Positions 43,221 through 54,037 of a stretch of 64,000 nt of DNA are shown here, in pieces. The notes under the pieces are model-generated. The model did not search any database and was not told the origin of the DNA. It saw nothing but the letters and a program-made list of their open reading frames with translations. Every line of letters starts with the position of its first letter. Within the stretch, counting starts at the first letter, position 1. The translations under genes and the position numbers were made by a program. The stretch comes from Podospora bellae-mahoneyi (lineage: Eukaryota; Ascomycota; Sordariomycetes; Sordariales; Podosporaceae). The DNA is taken from the NCBI RefSeq assembly GCF_035222275.1, contig NW_026946358.1, positions 24,900 through 88,899 of the forward strand. The letters are read 5' to 3'.

Positions 43221-44030
43221 ATGACTAATTTAATTAGAAGTAATTTTCAAGATCATCCGTTTCATTTAGTATCTCCATCTCCATGACCCTTATATACTAG
43301 CGTTAGTTTATTAAATTTAGCTACTAGTGCTGCTTTATCTATGCATAATTTTAATAATAGTTATTATTTATTTTTTATCTCTTTAATATTAGTTATTTCA
43401 TCTATGGCTTTCTGATTTAGAGATATAATATCAGAAGCTACTTTATTAGGGGATCATACATTAGCAGTACAAAAAGGATTAAATTTAGGTGTTATACTTT
43501 TTATAGTATCTGAAGCACTATTTTTTTTAGCTATATTTTGGGCTTTCTTTCACAGTTCATTGACACCTACTGTAGAATTAGGATCTCAATGACCACCTAT
43601 AGGTATTGAACCTATAAATCCTTTTGAATTACCTTTACTTAATACAGTAATACTTTTATCTAGTGGTGCAACAGTAACATACGCTCATCACTCTTTAATT
43701 CATGGGGAAAGAAAAGGAGCTTTATATGGGTCTATTATTACTATATTACTAGCTATAATATTTACAGTATTCCAAGGAGTTGAGTATAATGTTTCATCTT
43801 TTACTATTAGTGATGGTGCTTTTGGTACATGTTTTTATTTTGGGACAGGTTTCCACGGGTTCCACGTGATAGTTGGAACAATATTTTTAGCGGTAGCTTT
43901 ATGAAGAATATTTGCTTACCATTTAACTGACAACCATCATGTAGGTTTTGAAGGTGGTATTTTATATTGACATTTTGTGGATGTAGTTTGACTTTTTTTA
44001 TATGTTTCAATTTATTATTGAGGTTCTTAG
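43221..44030 (+). CDS. cox3: cytochrome c oxidase subunit 3
   Basis: 269 aa, no intron, visible only with TGA read as Trp. Start [68 protein letters not shown] and the C-terminal [20 protein letters not shown]-type end are standard Cox3 (actual end YYWGS). Integral subunit of complex IV. Stop TAG 44028-44030. Confidence 0.96.
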
Positions 44031-44070
44031 TAGATTATTCATCATTTCCAAATTAACACCAATATACAAA

Positions 44071-44142
44071 AGGATCTTAGTATAATGGTAATACATGTGA
44101 CTTTTAATCATTCGGTCATCGGTTCGAATCCGGTAGATCCTA
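44071..44142 (+). tRNA. trnK: tRNA-Lys(TTT)
   Basis: Acceptor AGGATCT/AGATCCT, anticodon loop CTTTTAA (TTT), T arm CATCG/CCGGT-type. A 3'-half relic in reverse orientation is at 46271-46296. Confidence 0.88.
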
Positions 44143-44275
44143 TATATAATGTATATTCTTAATTTTTTTTGCGTAGTACTACGTACGTAGTACTGCGTAT
44201 TGCATATAGTATACTGCTGATCCCTTTGCATGCGAAGCCTAAATAAGTATGCCTACATAGCATTAAGCTAATGCT

Positions 44276-44347
44276 GCGATATTAGTCTAATTGGTAAAAC
44301 GTCCATCTTCCAAATGTTCTTTGTGAGTTCGAATCTCACATATCGTA
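44276..44347 (+). tRNA. trnG: tRNA-Gly(TCC)
   Basis: Acceptor GCGATAT/ATATCGT, anticodon loop CTTCCAA (TCC), T arm GTGAG-TTCGAAT-CTCAC. The anticodon stem is weak. Confidence 0.85.
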
Positions 44348-44570
44348 TATTAAATTTACGGTGCAAGCTCTTTTACTATCTTTCTAGAAGGAGCACGGTG
44401 TACGTACGAAGTCGCCTGCAGCCACGTCATACCACACCGCACCACACTCACTTTATTTTGAGGAGGAGGAGCTTGCGCCTCGCTATATATAGCGCCGTAT
44501 ACATATAGACATACTTCGTCAGTACGTATGCAAGCTCTAAGCTCGATTTAGTGTTAATAACTTAACTTAA
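44348..44570. repeat. spacer trnG-trnD with GC modules
   Basis: GGAGGAGGAGCTTGCGCC, CTATATATAGCG and GACATACTTCGTCAGTACG modules at about 44460-44530. No gene. Confidence 0.5.
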
Positions 44571-44643
44571 GAATTAGTAACTTAATTGGTAGAGGGTTTC
44601 CTTGTCACGGAAGCAGATGCCGGTTCGATGCCGGTCTAGTTCG
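44571..44643 (+). tRNA. trnD: tRNA-Asp(GTC)
   Basis: Acceptor GAATTAG/CTAGTTC, anticodon stem TTTCC/GGAAG, loop TTGTCAC (GTC). Confidence 0.9.
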
Positions 44644-44652
44644 TACTTTATG

Positions 44653-44733
44653 GGAAAAGTTGCCATAGGTAAGGTAAGATATTTGCTAAATATTGTGTTT
44701 AAGCACCTGGGTGTTCGAGTCACCTCTTTTCCG
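44653..44733 (+). tRNA. trnS: tRNA-Ser(GCT)
   Basis: Acceptor GGAAAAG/CTTTTCC, anticodon loop TTGCTAA (GCT), stem GATAT/ATATT, variable arm. Reads AGY. Confidence 0.88.
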
Positions 44734-44772
44734 TTAGTTAAATTCCTTGTAAGGCGCAGCCTAGCACACATA

Positions 44773-44843
44773 AAGAGTATAGTTTAAAGGTAAAACAGAA
44801 AGCTTCAACCTTTAATTTCTTAGTTCGAGTCTAAGTGCTCTTG
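44773..44843 (+). tRNA. trnW: tRNA-Trp(TCA)
   Basis: Acceptor AAGAGTA/TGCTCTT, anticodon loop CTTCAAC (TCA). The TCA anticodon reads UGA and UGG, which explains the in-frame TGA codons of all genes here. Confidence 0.92.
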
Positions 44844-45015
44844 TTCCAGGTGCAAGCTCCCTTTGGCTGTATAACTTTCTTAAATATTTTGGATCACTTC
44901 GAGCCTACACCTGGGAATAAATAACCCTATGGTTGATGATACTGGGTGGTGAGTATCACGTACAGACGTATGTCTGTACTTATCCTCTTAATAATAAATA
45001 TTAAAAATATTATTT

Positions 45016-45681
45016 ATGAATAGTAACTATCCCTTATTTTGAATAAACGAAATTTTAACAAATGGTTTTGTTGAATACATATTAGATATATTTTCAATAA
45101 TGGCTTTTCTTACAGGAATATACGTTATTTTAACTAAAAACCCTATTGTATCCGTATTATTTTTAATACTATTATTTGGAGGTATTTCCTCTTATTTGAA
45201 TATAATAGGTCTAAATTTCATAGGTTTATCATATATAATAGTATATATAGGTGCTGTATCTATATTATTTTTATTTATCTTGATGTTAATAAATATTAGA
45301 ACAAGTGAACTTCAAAGTAATACTAGTAATAGTATTCCTTTAACAATATTTATTGGAATTATATTTAGTAATTTTTTATTTCCAATGTTACCTTATGATA
45401 TTGCCATGTTAAGTAATTTCTATAATAACTATTTTAGCGAGGATTTTTATACAATAGATGTAAATATAAATGATAATAATTTGAATAATTTATACAACAA
45501 TGTACTGTATTTTATGACTAGTGTAATATGGGATGGATCTGTAATAGACTTTAATCATATAACAGCTATAGGTAATATAATGTATACTATTTATAATATA
45601 TGATTAATAATCGCTAGTTTTATACTTTTACTAGCAATGGTGGGATCAATTGTTATAACAATAAAACAAAGAAAAATTTAG
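45016..45681 (+). CDS. nad6: NADH dehydrogenase subunit 6
   Basis: 221 aa. Starts MNSNYPLFWINEILTNGFVE, then IYVILTKNPIVSVLFLILLF, GLSYIIVYIGAVSILFLFIL, and ends MVGSIVITIKQRKI. Membrane subunit of complex I. Stop TAG. The leader and the first 112 coding bases are duplicated at 46741 in front of another ORF. Confidence 0.95.
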
Positions 45682-45779
45682 GTGGGTGCAAGCTCGACGT
45701 CGGGCGAAGTATGTCTGTATATATGCGGCGCATATATATAGGGAGGCGCAAACTCCTCCTCACTCTATAATTAAAAAAA

Positions 45780-45835
45780 AATTTTTTTACCATAATTTAA
45801 AAGAAATTTTTTTACCATAATTTAAAAGAAATTAG
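45780..45835 (+). repeat. tandem duplication before trnV
   Basis: Two units of TTTTTACCATAATTTAAAAG AAATT (about 26 bases each); the second ends in the acceptor of trnV. The sequence suggests duplication by slippage at the tRNA 5' end. Confidence 0.75.
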
Positions 45836-45897
45836 CTCAACGGTAGAGCAACCGTTTTACACACGGAAGGCTATGAGTTCGAATCTCCTATTTCTTA
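45826..45897 (+). tRNA. trnV: tRNA-Val(TAC), copy 1
   Basis: Acceptor AAGAAAT/ATTTCTT, anticodon loop TTTACAC (TAC), stem CCGT/ACGG. Copy 2 at 54825 differs by one D-loop base. Confidence 0.9.
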
Positions 45898-46159
45898 CAA
45901 GGCTGGTGCGATATGATTTTGCACCGCGCCTGGATAAAATGAGACTTAAAAAAAGATATAATAAATTAAAGTATAAAAGTAAAACACGATGCCCGGGTTA
46001 TGCACGTAGGACGGCGTTGGACGTGCTTACCGCTGGTCTGCGGGCATTATATATAATATCGACGTGGGATATATAGACATACTTCGTCGTCTTACAGACG
46101 TACTGACGAAGTATGTCTGTATGCCTGCAGTTACATATTCATTAAAGTTTACACTTAAA

Positions 46160-46230
46160 GCCCCTATAGCTCAATGGTAGAGCATAATACTGTTAATATT
46201 ATGATAGATGTTCGATTCATCTTGGGGGCT
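46160..46230 (+). tRNA. trnN: tRNA-Asn(GTT)
   Basis: Acceptor GCCCCTA/TGGGGGC, anticodon stem TAATA/TATTA, loop CTGTTAA (GTT). Confidence 0.9.
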
Positions 46231-46740
46231 ATGCCATTTAGTTAAGATTTAGTTGAATATTCATTTGGTGGGATCTACCGGATTTGAATCAATGACTTAA
46301 TTTTTGACCTTTTCTTAACTATTGGCAGTGCTCGCTCGATATAAACAAACTATTAAAACATGAAAAATAAAAATACTAGGCGCAAGCTCCCTTTGACGGG
46401 ATTAGCTCCGGGTGCGCAAGCTATGCAAGCTCTGGTGAAAAAAAATTATTAGGAATAAGTAGTTGTTAAGGTAATTGCTTAACAAGTTTGGGGTTTCTTA
46501 AATCCTATAATAGCTTATTGGATAATAGACAGCTAGATGACGAGCTTGCGCCTGGTAATTGTTGTTACATATTGCATATAACTTTCTTAAGTACTCCAGA
46601 CTAGTTTCGCCGTCATCATCCTCATCTATTTAGAGGATGATGGTGATTAACCTACCGGATGATTAGTATTAGATACAGACAGACGTACAGACGTATGTCT
46701 GTACTTATTCTCTTAATAATAAATATTAAAAATATTATTT
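46231..46740. other. spacer made of gene fragments
   Basis: No complete gene. Contains a reversed relic of the trnK 3' half (46271-46296), a 28-base fragment identical to rns 41339-41366 at 46459-46486, several GGCGCAAGCTC modules, and from about 46577 a diverged copy of the nad6 upstream region (compare 44868-45015), ending in the chimeric ORF start. Confidence 0.7.
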
Positions 46741-47631
46741 ATGAATAGTAACTATCCCTTATTTTGAATAAACGAAATTTTAACAAATGGTTTTGTTGAA
46801 AATATATTATATATATTTATAATAATGGCTTTTCTTACAGGAATATATAGCATTATTGCAAATTTAATTAAATTTGTTATTAATTATATTAATATAAAGA
46901 TTACTAAAATAATAACTCTAATAGAGAATTGATTAAAAAAAAGTGACTCTTCATTTGTTTATTTTATTCTGCTTTTATATCTTTTACTTAATATACATAT
47001 TTCACTAAATTTTGTTCTATATTTTAGAATAGTAATCTTAGGTTTTATCTCTATTAAAAATATGGAGATAAGTACATTAATATCTTTCATAGATTATATT
47101 TCAGAAATAATAGCTAATATAATAGATAGAAATACTCTAAAGATGGGTGGTACTGATTCAGATTCTAACCCGTTAAGTCATGTTTATGAGTTTGCTAGTA
47201 AATCTTCTAAACCAAAAGAGGTAGAAAAAGCAATCCCAAATTTACCTGAAAATGTTCCTAAATACCCCGGTAAAATTGTAAAACCGGTACCTAATAATTT
47301 ATTAGAAAAAAGAGGGCTATCATCTATGTCGGTTGAAATGCCATCTAATACTACAAATCCTTCTGATATAGAAAGGTTAAATAATTTATTGGAGGATATA
47401 AAAAAATCTTTAGAGTTATATGATAATCAATCTCTAAAATTTAGAAAACATATATCTGAGGTAAATAATAATGATCCAAATTGTGTTTATGATCCTAGAT
47501 CTAAAGAATTATTCAAGGATTATATTAAATTAGTTGATCTTTTAAAAGATCAACAAAAAGATATGGGGAATAAAATTATAAATGAATTAAAAAATATTGA
47601 CCCCAATATAAAACATAAATATTTTAAATAA
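46741..47631 (+). CDS. chimeric ORF: nad6 N terminus fused to an unknown protein
   Basis: 297 aa, open throughout with TGA as Trp. The first about 37 residues copy Nad6 (MNSNYPLFWINEILTNGFVE, then IIMAFLTGIY with a few changes). From residue 38 the sequence is unrelated: a basic segment, two hydrophobic segments (YFILLLYLLLNIHISLNFVL and FRIVILGFISI), then a long hydrophilic C part with Pro-rich (IPNLPENVPKYPGKIVKPVP) and helical charged stretches (IERLNNLLEDIKKSLELYD, FKDYIKLVDLLKDQQKDMG). Likely membrane-anchored with an exposed tail. Family not recognised. The unknown part may be an older mitochondrial ORF that gained a start, or an insertion that captured the nad6 promoter and start. Confidence 0.7.
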
Positions 47632-48418
47632 TATTTATATATATTGTACGTCGTTTGGCTTACTTTATTCAATTTAGGTCGATGAGTATTGTGTACGAAG
47701 TCAGCATGACTATAAATCAACCTACTTACCAGACGCAAGCAGAACTTGCACCATACTAAGCTGGGGGCGCTATATGTAAAAATGCGAAATCGACTAAAGG
47801 CAGGAATGCCCATTTGGTCATGGTCTGCGACCCGACTAAATATAATAAGAAATATAGTGATTTTTTAGAAAAGTTAACTTAGGGTAAAATATATTAAAAA
47901 GATAAAAATTTGGAATAATATGGAGAAAAATTAAAGGAATGAGCGATCGGTAAATAATATTATATTAAATAATTAATTCTAAATTGCTAACTTACAAGTT
48001 TCTAAATACCCCTTTTTTGTAGAAATATATTTACAACATTTAGTTTAAATTAATCCATATTAATAAAAAATTACATAAAGATCCTAGGATCTTTCTCGAA
48101 GGCGCAAGCTCTATATTTATATAAATATATTTAATAAGGCGCGAGCTCATATGTTTGCATACTACTGCTACATAGACGGCTGCTATACTTAATTAGTGAT
48201 ATGTTGTGCTTTTTTTTTATTTAAGGCGCAAGCTTTAAATTTAAGCTAAATATTTTAAGCACTGGCTTAAAAGCGAACTGCTGAGTGGAGCTTGCGCCTC
48301 CAAGTACATTATTGTAGGCGCAAGCTCCACTCATGACATTTTTTGGAGCTTGTTATAATAAACTTATATTAGAATAGATAGATCAGGTTTTTAAATTAAA
48401 TTTACATAAAAAAGATAT
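47632..48418. other. 790-bp gene-free region upstream of atp6
   Basis: No coding content. The first 250 bases have mixed composition and short stems (GCAGGAATGCCC; GAAGTCAGCATGAC), the rest is AT-rich with GGCGCAAGCTC modules at about 48101, 48224 and 48289-48330, the last as an inverted pair (GGAGCTTGCGCC / GGCGCAAGCTCC). Function unknown. Confidence 0.45.
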
Positions 48419-50908
48419 ATGAATACTTTATTTAATACTGTTAATTTTTGAAGATATAATAGTAGTCCTCTAACTCAATTTGAAATAAAAGATCTAATAA
48501 GCATTGATACTCCTATTTTAGGGAATTTACATATTTCTATCACTAATATAGGGTTTTATTTAACAATGGGGGCTTTTTTTTTATTAATTATAAATTTATT
48601 AAGTACAAATTACAATAAATTAATTGGTAATAGCTGATCCATAAGTCAAGAATCTTTATATGCAACTCTTCATAGTATCGTAGTAAATCAAATAAATCCT
48701 AAAAATGGTCAAATATATTTTCCTTTTATTTATGCTTTATTTATATTTATTTTAATAAATAATTTAATTGGGATGGTACCATATAGCTTTGCTTCTACAA
48801 GCCATTTTGTTTTAACATTTGCTCTTAGTTTTACTATAGTTTTAGGTGCAACTATTTTAGGGTTCCAAAAACATGGATTAGAATTTTTTTCTTTATTAGT
48901 ACCAGCTGGTTGTCCTCTAGGATTACTACCTTTATTAGTATTAATAGAGTTTATCTCGTACCTTGCGAGAAATATATCTTTAGGTCTTAGATTAGCTGCA
49001 AACATAAAAAATTGAGATTAGGTGCCTCATTTTGTTGTGTTAAAGAGCCAAACTCCAGGGAAGCCCTAAAGCTCTAATAACTAAAGATAAGACGGAAACT
49101 TCTTACCTGGCCTCATTAATGATTGAGGGTATAGTAATATAATTAGAGATTCTAGTAATAGAAATGGGTGATCGTGGATCTAAATCAGTAATAATTTAAA
49201 AGATTATTGTAAAAGAGCAACGAGTAGACGGTTCTTCCATTAGTTTAAACTAATGGTAAGGTGTACTCTAGTCGCCAGGAAAGCTGGTTCTTAGGAGAAA
49301 CTAAGTAACCTAAGATTAAAGATATCACAATAGCCTATCCTTATTTTATAATATTTAATCCCTTTGTTTTATTCCCTCTAGGGGCTTCGCCACCTACAAG
49401 AATAATAATAAAGAATCGAAAAGGAAAATAAAGAAAGAAAATAACTACACTATCGTGTGTAGACTTATATAATCTTTCGATTATTTTCTCCGTAGTAGCC
49501 ATGAAAAGTCTATACTGTGACACTTTACAGAAAGGATAAAGTATATAAATACCTTTATATAAAGGGGACAAAGTTTATATATACCTTTAAAGAAAGGATA
49601 AAGTTGTGAACGACTTATATTATCTTTGGCTAAAAATTCTACTAAGAGATCTGTCATCTCAGATTATTTTCACGTATATAATGTGAGATCGCGTAGCATA
49701 ATTTTTCAATATAAAAATTATACCTTCTCTACGAATTGTTCCAGACCTATTGGCGTAAGAATGTTTTCAACTTCAAAAAGTGACAATTCCTCTTCCGCTC
49801 TAGCTATTTTCTCTGATGCGGACATAGACAAACTAAATATTCTTAACTATGTTAAAGGTAAATCTGGAATTTATATGTGAACTAACAAATTGAATGGTAA
49901 GAAATATGTAGGGAGTTCTGTGGATTTAAGACGTAGGCTTTCGGAGTATTACAATATAAACAGAATACTAAACGAAAAAAGTATGCCTATTAACGTAGCA
50001 TTATTAAAGTATGGTTACACTAATTTTACTTTAACTATCTTAGAAATTTGCGACAAGGATAGTCTAATGTCTAGAGAAAAACACTTTTTTGAAGTGTACT
50101 CCCCCGAGTATAATATATTAAAAATACCCGGAAGCCCTTATCGAGGATCTGGATGAAAACATTCTGAAGCTACAATAGAGAGTATGCGTATAGCCGCATC
50201 TAAGACATTCAAATCTCCGGAATTTTTAACTAAATTATCTAAAGGTCAATCTAGTGGTATCGAAGTTGAGGTAACTGATTTGAAAACAAATACTACTACT
50301 ACTTATCATGCCATTAGAGCTGCAGCCCGAGCTTTAGATATAGATAAGAGATATATTGAACATTACATTTACTTGAAACAAAATAAACCCGTTTTAGGTA
50401 GATATACTTTTAAATTAAACTTAAACTCAGATGAGGAAAGTAGAAATTTAATTCACAAAAAGGTTCAGAAAACCTCTATGAAAGTAGAGGTTACTAACGT
50501 TGACACTAAAGAAGTTACAGTATATTCTTCTATTTCTGCTGCTGCGAAAGCATTAGGTTATCGTCAGCCCAGTTTATCTTTATACTTAAAAGAAAATAGA
50601 AGTAAACCTTTTAAAGGAAAATATTTATTCAAATTAGTAGACTAGAATACTGTGGTATGTGTTAATAAATAGCCTAATATAAGGATGAATTTGTTGAACG
50701 ACTTTCAGGTCATATGCTGTTACATATTTTAGCAGGTTTTACTTATAATATAATGACATCGGGTATTATATTCTTTTTCCTGGGTTTAATTCCTTTAGCC
50801 TTCATTATTGCTTTTTCTGGATTAGAGTTAGGTATTGCCTTTATACAGGCTCAAGTTTTTGTAGTATTAACAAGTGGATATATAAAAGACGCACTTGATC
50901 TACATTAA
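48419..50908 (+). CDS. atp6: ATP synthase subunit 6 (2 exons)
   Basis: Fo subunit a, proton channel. Exon 1 48419-49005, exon 2 50701-50908, 264 aa. MNTLFNTVNFWRYNSSPLTQ, LINNLIGMVPYSFASTSHFV, LLVLIEFISYLARNISLGLR LAAN, junction I/LSGHMLLHILAG, end FVVLTSGYIKDALDLH. Arg in SLGLRLAAN is the essential proton-path residue. U at 49005 and G at 50700 mark the group I intron. T9 run near 48574 in frame. Confidence 0.95.
49006..50700 (+). mobile_element. group I intron atp6-i1
   Basis: Core precedes the ORF (about 49048-49315): CAAACTCCAGGGAAGCCC, ATCGTGGATCTAAATCAG, AAGAGCAACGAGTAGACGG, AGGTGTACTCTAGTCG, the same type as nad5-i2. A tandem of GAAAGGATAAAGT...ACCTTTA units lies at about 49530-49608. 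Confidence 0.85.
49626..50645 (+). CDS. GIY-YIG homing endonuclease (atp6 intron)
   Basis: About 340 aa, open with TGA as Trp. GIY module KSGIYMWTNKLNGKKYVGSS (YVG instead of YIG), NFTLTILEICD, REKHFFEVYSPEYNILKIPG, then two NUMOD1-like repeats (AIRAAARALDIDKRYIEHYI; SISAAAKALGYRQPSLSLYL). The N terminus is uncertain: the first ATG in frame is near 49760, upstream codons lack homology. No frameshift, so it may be active. Confidence 0.85.
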
Positions 50909-51353
50909 AATAAAATGCGGAAAAAGTTTTTTAGTTTTTTTAGAGTTTGCGCCCGTAGCTTTAAGACTTTATAATTTTTGTTTTTACCTGAAATGTTTTA
51001 GTTTATTACCTCCTGTATTATTTATATATGTGCGCATTAACACAGACTTGGATATACCAATTTGATTATACCTAAGTATTGCCTTCTTATTTCTTTTATT
51101 TTCTTTAGTGCTTGCATAACTTGCGCACCCTTAGTATACAAATAGGTGTAAGTAGTTATGGCAAATAAGGATCATGCGTATAGGCCGTTTGTTATTTTTA
51201 ATTAAGTAAATTAAAGGCACAAGCTCCTCCTATTCCAAGTTTTAGTTGGCTTGCATACTTACGAAGTCGTCTGCTTACGCTATAAAAAAAATTTTTTTAT
51301 TATAAACTCTGTATAAAAATGGTAATACAGAGTTTATATATAATAAAAACTAA
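50909..51353. other. gene-free spacer atp6-trnM copy 2
   Basis: AT-rich with one GGCGCAAGCTC-like module in degenerate form and a small inverted repeat near 51302-51337 (AAACTCTGTATA / TACAGAGTTTATA). No gene seen. Confidence 0.45.
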
Positions 51354-51424
51354 GCCCGGGTAGTTTAAAGGTAAAACCTTAATTTCATACGTTAAAGATG
51401 AGAATTCGATTTTCTCCCCAGGTT
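51354..51424 (+). tRNA. trnM: tRNA-Met(CAT), identical second copy
   Basis: Base-for-base identical to 37859-37929. Only the tRNA itself and a few flanking bases are duplicated; the GATTGGTTG repeat is not. It marks the left edge of the plasmid-derived region. Confidence 0.88.
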
Positions 51425-51475
51425 ACTACTTATTTCGTAGGGCTAGGCATATGAGTTTGCGTCCTATATCGAGCT

Positions 51476-54037
51476 TTACATATAGCGCCCACAGTAACTA
51501 CTTTTATCTAATACTTTAAAATCAAAATCAGAAGGTACTGAACCTAATACTTTTTTTACATCGGGAAAATTTATAAGATCACGAAAATTGTCGGAAAATA
51601 TTTCTAATGTTTCTTCATTAAAACAACCCTTATTTTGAGTAGTACGGATATTTTTCCTTATATCCTCATATAATTTCAATAGGTATTTATCATCAGAGTA
51701 TATTTTAACATAAGTTAATTTTAATAGATTAACAAGACATTCCATTTTATTAGCTGGTATAGCAAAACAATCATGGGTTGTGTATATATTTTTAACATCA
51801 GTTGATTCTTTAAAATAAAAGTCTAATAATAAAGCTAGAGAAGCTGCATCTAATGAGTGAACTAAATTAGGCATAAAAGCTGTAACTTGTTTATTTGAAT
51901 TGAATTTAGCTTTATTTAGAACTCTCAAAGAGAATTTCTTATTAGAATGGTTGAAAGGTTTTATCCTTACCTCATCACTCATCATATAGCTTTGTTTTAC
52001 AACTAAACCTGATGGTAATGTCCATATGATGAGAATCTCTAATAAAGTACAAACTTTAGCTACTTGGTTTAAATACTGAACTAAAAGTTCTAATTTATGA
52101 AATCTTTCGTATAGTACTTTTCTTAACCCTTTACCCAATATCGTAAAATCTCTACGTTTTAGACGTATACTAGGATTAGCTTTATAGATAAACCATTATT
52201 CTGTACTATCATCTAATACAAATCCATCTTTTATATAGTTAATAAGAGAGAAGCTTTAAATAATCGATAAAACAAACAACTACGAATGAATAAAAATCTT
52301 TAGGTTTATCATCCCAAGTAGATTCATTTAAATTTAATTCTTGACCTAATTTTGATAAATGCTGAAATCCATTACATGTAGCATCCATTTGGATAGGTAG
52401 ATATGTCTCAAATCAACTAATATCATGATTATCTATGCATTTTAAGTATCTATTATACTCTATACAAAAAGCTAAAAAAAATTTTTTTTATTTTTAGCTT
52501 GTTTAATCAATATACCATTACGATAATTTTTTATATTATTTGCTGGTAATTTATCTAAACCAAAGCTAGAGCCTCCATATATTTTTAAATAATTTAAGGC
52601 GGTAATATTTTTTTTAGACATTTTACCAAGTTTACTTAAACAATAATAAAGCTTTAGCTAAATCTTTTGATTGATAATGTAAATATTCTGGAAGACAGTT
52701 TATTCTACCTCTAAAATCTGCATTAACAGGTATAAAAATTTCAGGTACATTTCTAAATATTTCAGCTAATCCTAGTATATTTTCTTGAAGTTCTTTTTTA
52801 CTTAAGGCGCAAGCTCTAACTATCTAATTATACCTTTTCTTTTTTAGTTAACTTAGATTTTTCGAGTAAAGTATGAATATAACTAGAATCTATCAATTCT
52901 TTTTCGAAATAATCACTACCATATAATTTAATAAAATCTAAGACCTTTGTGTTAATTTTATATTCTACCGAACTTAAATTATTTACTATATCATATATTT
53001 TATTAAAATCTAGGATTTGACTTCTCTCACGAACATTTCACTTTTGTTTTACAATATCCATATTAAAACGTACATCATTAATTAAATAACCTCCATTTAC
53101 TCTATTTGTATAAGGTTTAGGCTTTACTATCATAGGAATTCTTTTTGGTAAAACAAGTACTGACTCAATTTTAGGTAATACCTTTAAAACCTTGTTAGTA
53201 GGTTTTCAAACAATTGATTTTTCTTTATATCCTAATGTTATAGTTTCCATATCTAATAAATCCACCTCTTTTGTAAAAATTGATATTTTTTGTCCTAATG
53301 AAAATTGAAATATATTATTTAAAAGTTTTTCTACTAAATCCTTATTATCCCGAATTCAACTAGATAAATAGTAATACTTTTGTTCCTCTAGACTTAATTT
53401 AATTTTAGTATTAATAAATTCCATATAAAAAAGTTATTTACTAGTTATTCTCCCATTTCAAAAGCTACAGTTGAAGTGTTATTTGAGTTGTCTAACTTTT
53501 TAGAATGATAAGATAATATTCATCATTTTTTTCTTTTTTTTAAAGTTTAGTCATAAAATGATTAGGATAATCATTATGAAAATTATTAATTGTAGTAATT
53601 AAAGTAGGTTTGACTTTAATAAATATCTCAGCTAATTTAGGGTTAAAAACAGAATAGTCTATAATTCCAAGGTTTTTTGATTTTAGTTTTTCTTTAAAAC
53701 CAGTGTAAGCAAATGAAGATAATAATTCTTCTAACATCATTTGTGTTTCTTCATTAATAGGGTGATTAAGAAGAACACTAGTTAAGTTTTTAAATATAAA
53801 AGTATTAGCTTTAAAACTTTTTTTTAGATTTTTACCGTTCATATCCTCAATATTTGTACTATATAATCTATAAGTTATTGATGTTGCACCACACGAAAGA
53901 ATAAGTGAAAGAGAAAAAGCTCTAAAACCATTGCTTAAGTTTAAGCATGTACGACCAAAAGAAAAATTGAATAAGTTATTATGGGTAATACCACGTCTTT
54001 GTATTGTGATTAGATGTGATATTGAAGGACCACGCAA
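51476..54037 (-). pseudogene. T7-like RNA polymerase of a mitochondrial plasmid, degenerate
   Basis: Only protein-coding remnant on the minus strand. Reading from 54037 downwards: an N-terminal piece of 165 aa (to 53540); then NGGYLINDVRFNMDI and LPKRIPMIVKPKPY (about 53080-53170); PVNADFRGRINCLPEYLHYQ near 52690-52750; QMDATCNGFQHLSKLGQELN (palm motif A) near 52340-52400; and an open 220-aa stretch with QVTAFMPNLVHSLDAASLA and IYTTHDCFAIPANKM (motif C, HD) at 51750-51900. These are hallmarks of single-subunit RNA polymerases of linear mitochondrial plasmids. Several frameshifts and stops break it, and a GC module sits in the middle (about 52805). Mitochondrial RNA polymerase is normally nuclear, so this is an integrated plasmid gene. 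Confidence 0.85.

Noticed and set aside
46262-46330. Complete tRNA on the minus strand
   Set aside because: Only the T arm and 3' acceptor strand resemble trnK; no matching 5' acceptor or anticodon arm was found, so it is listed as a relic.
47640-47860. Structured RNA or rnpB upstream of atp6
   Set aside because: Some stems and AGCAGAACTTGC are present, but no conserved family motif could be matched.
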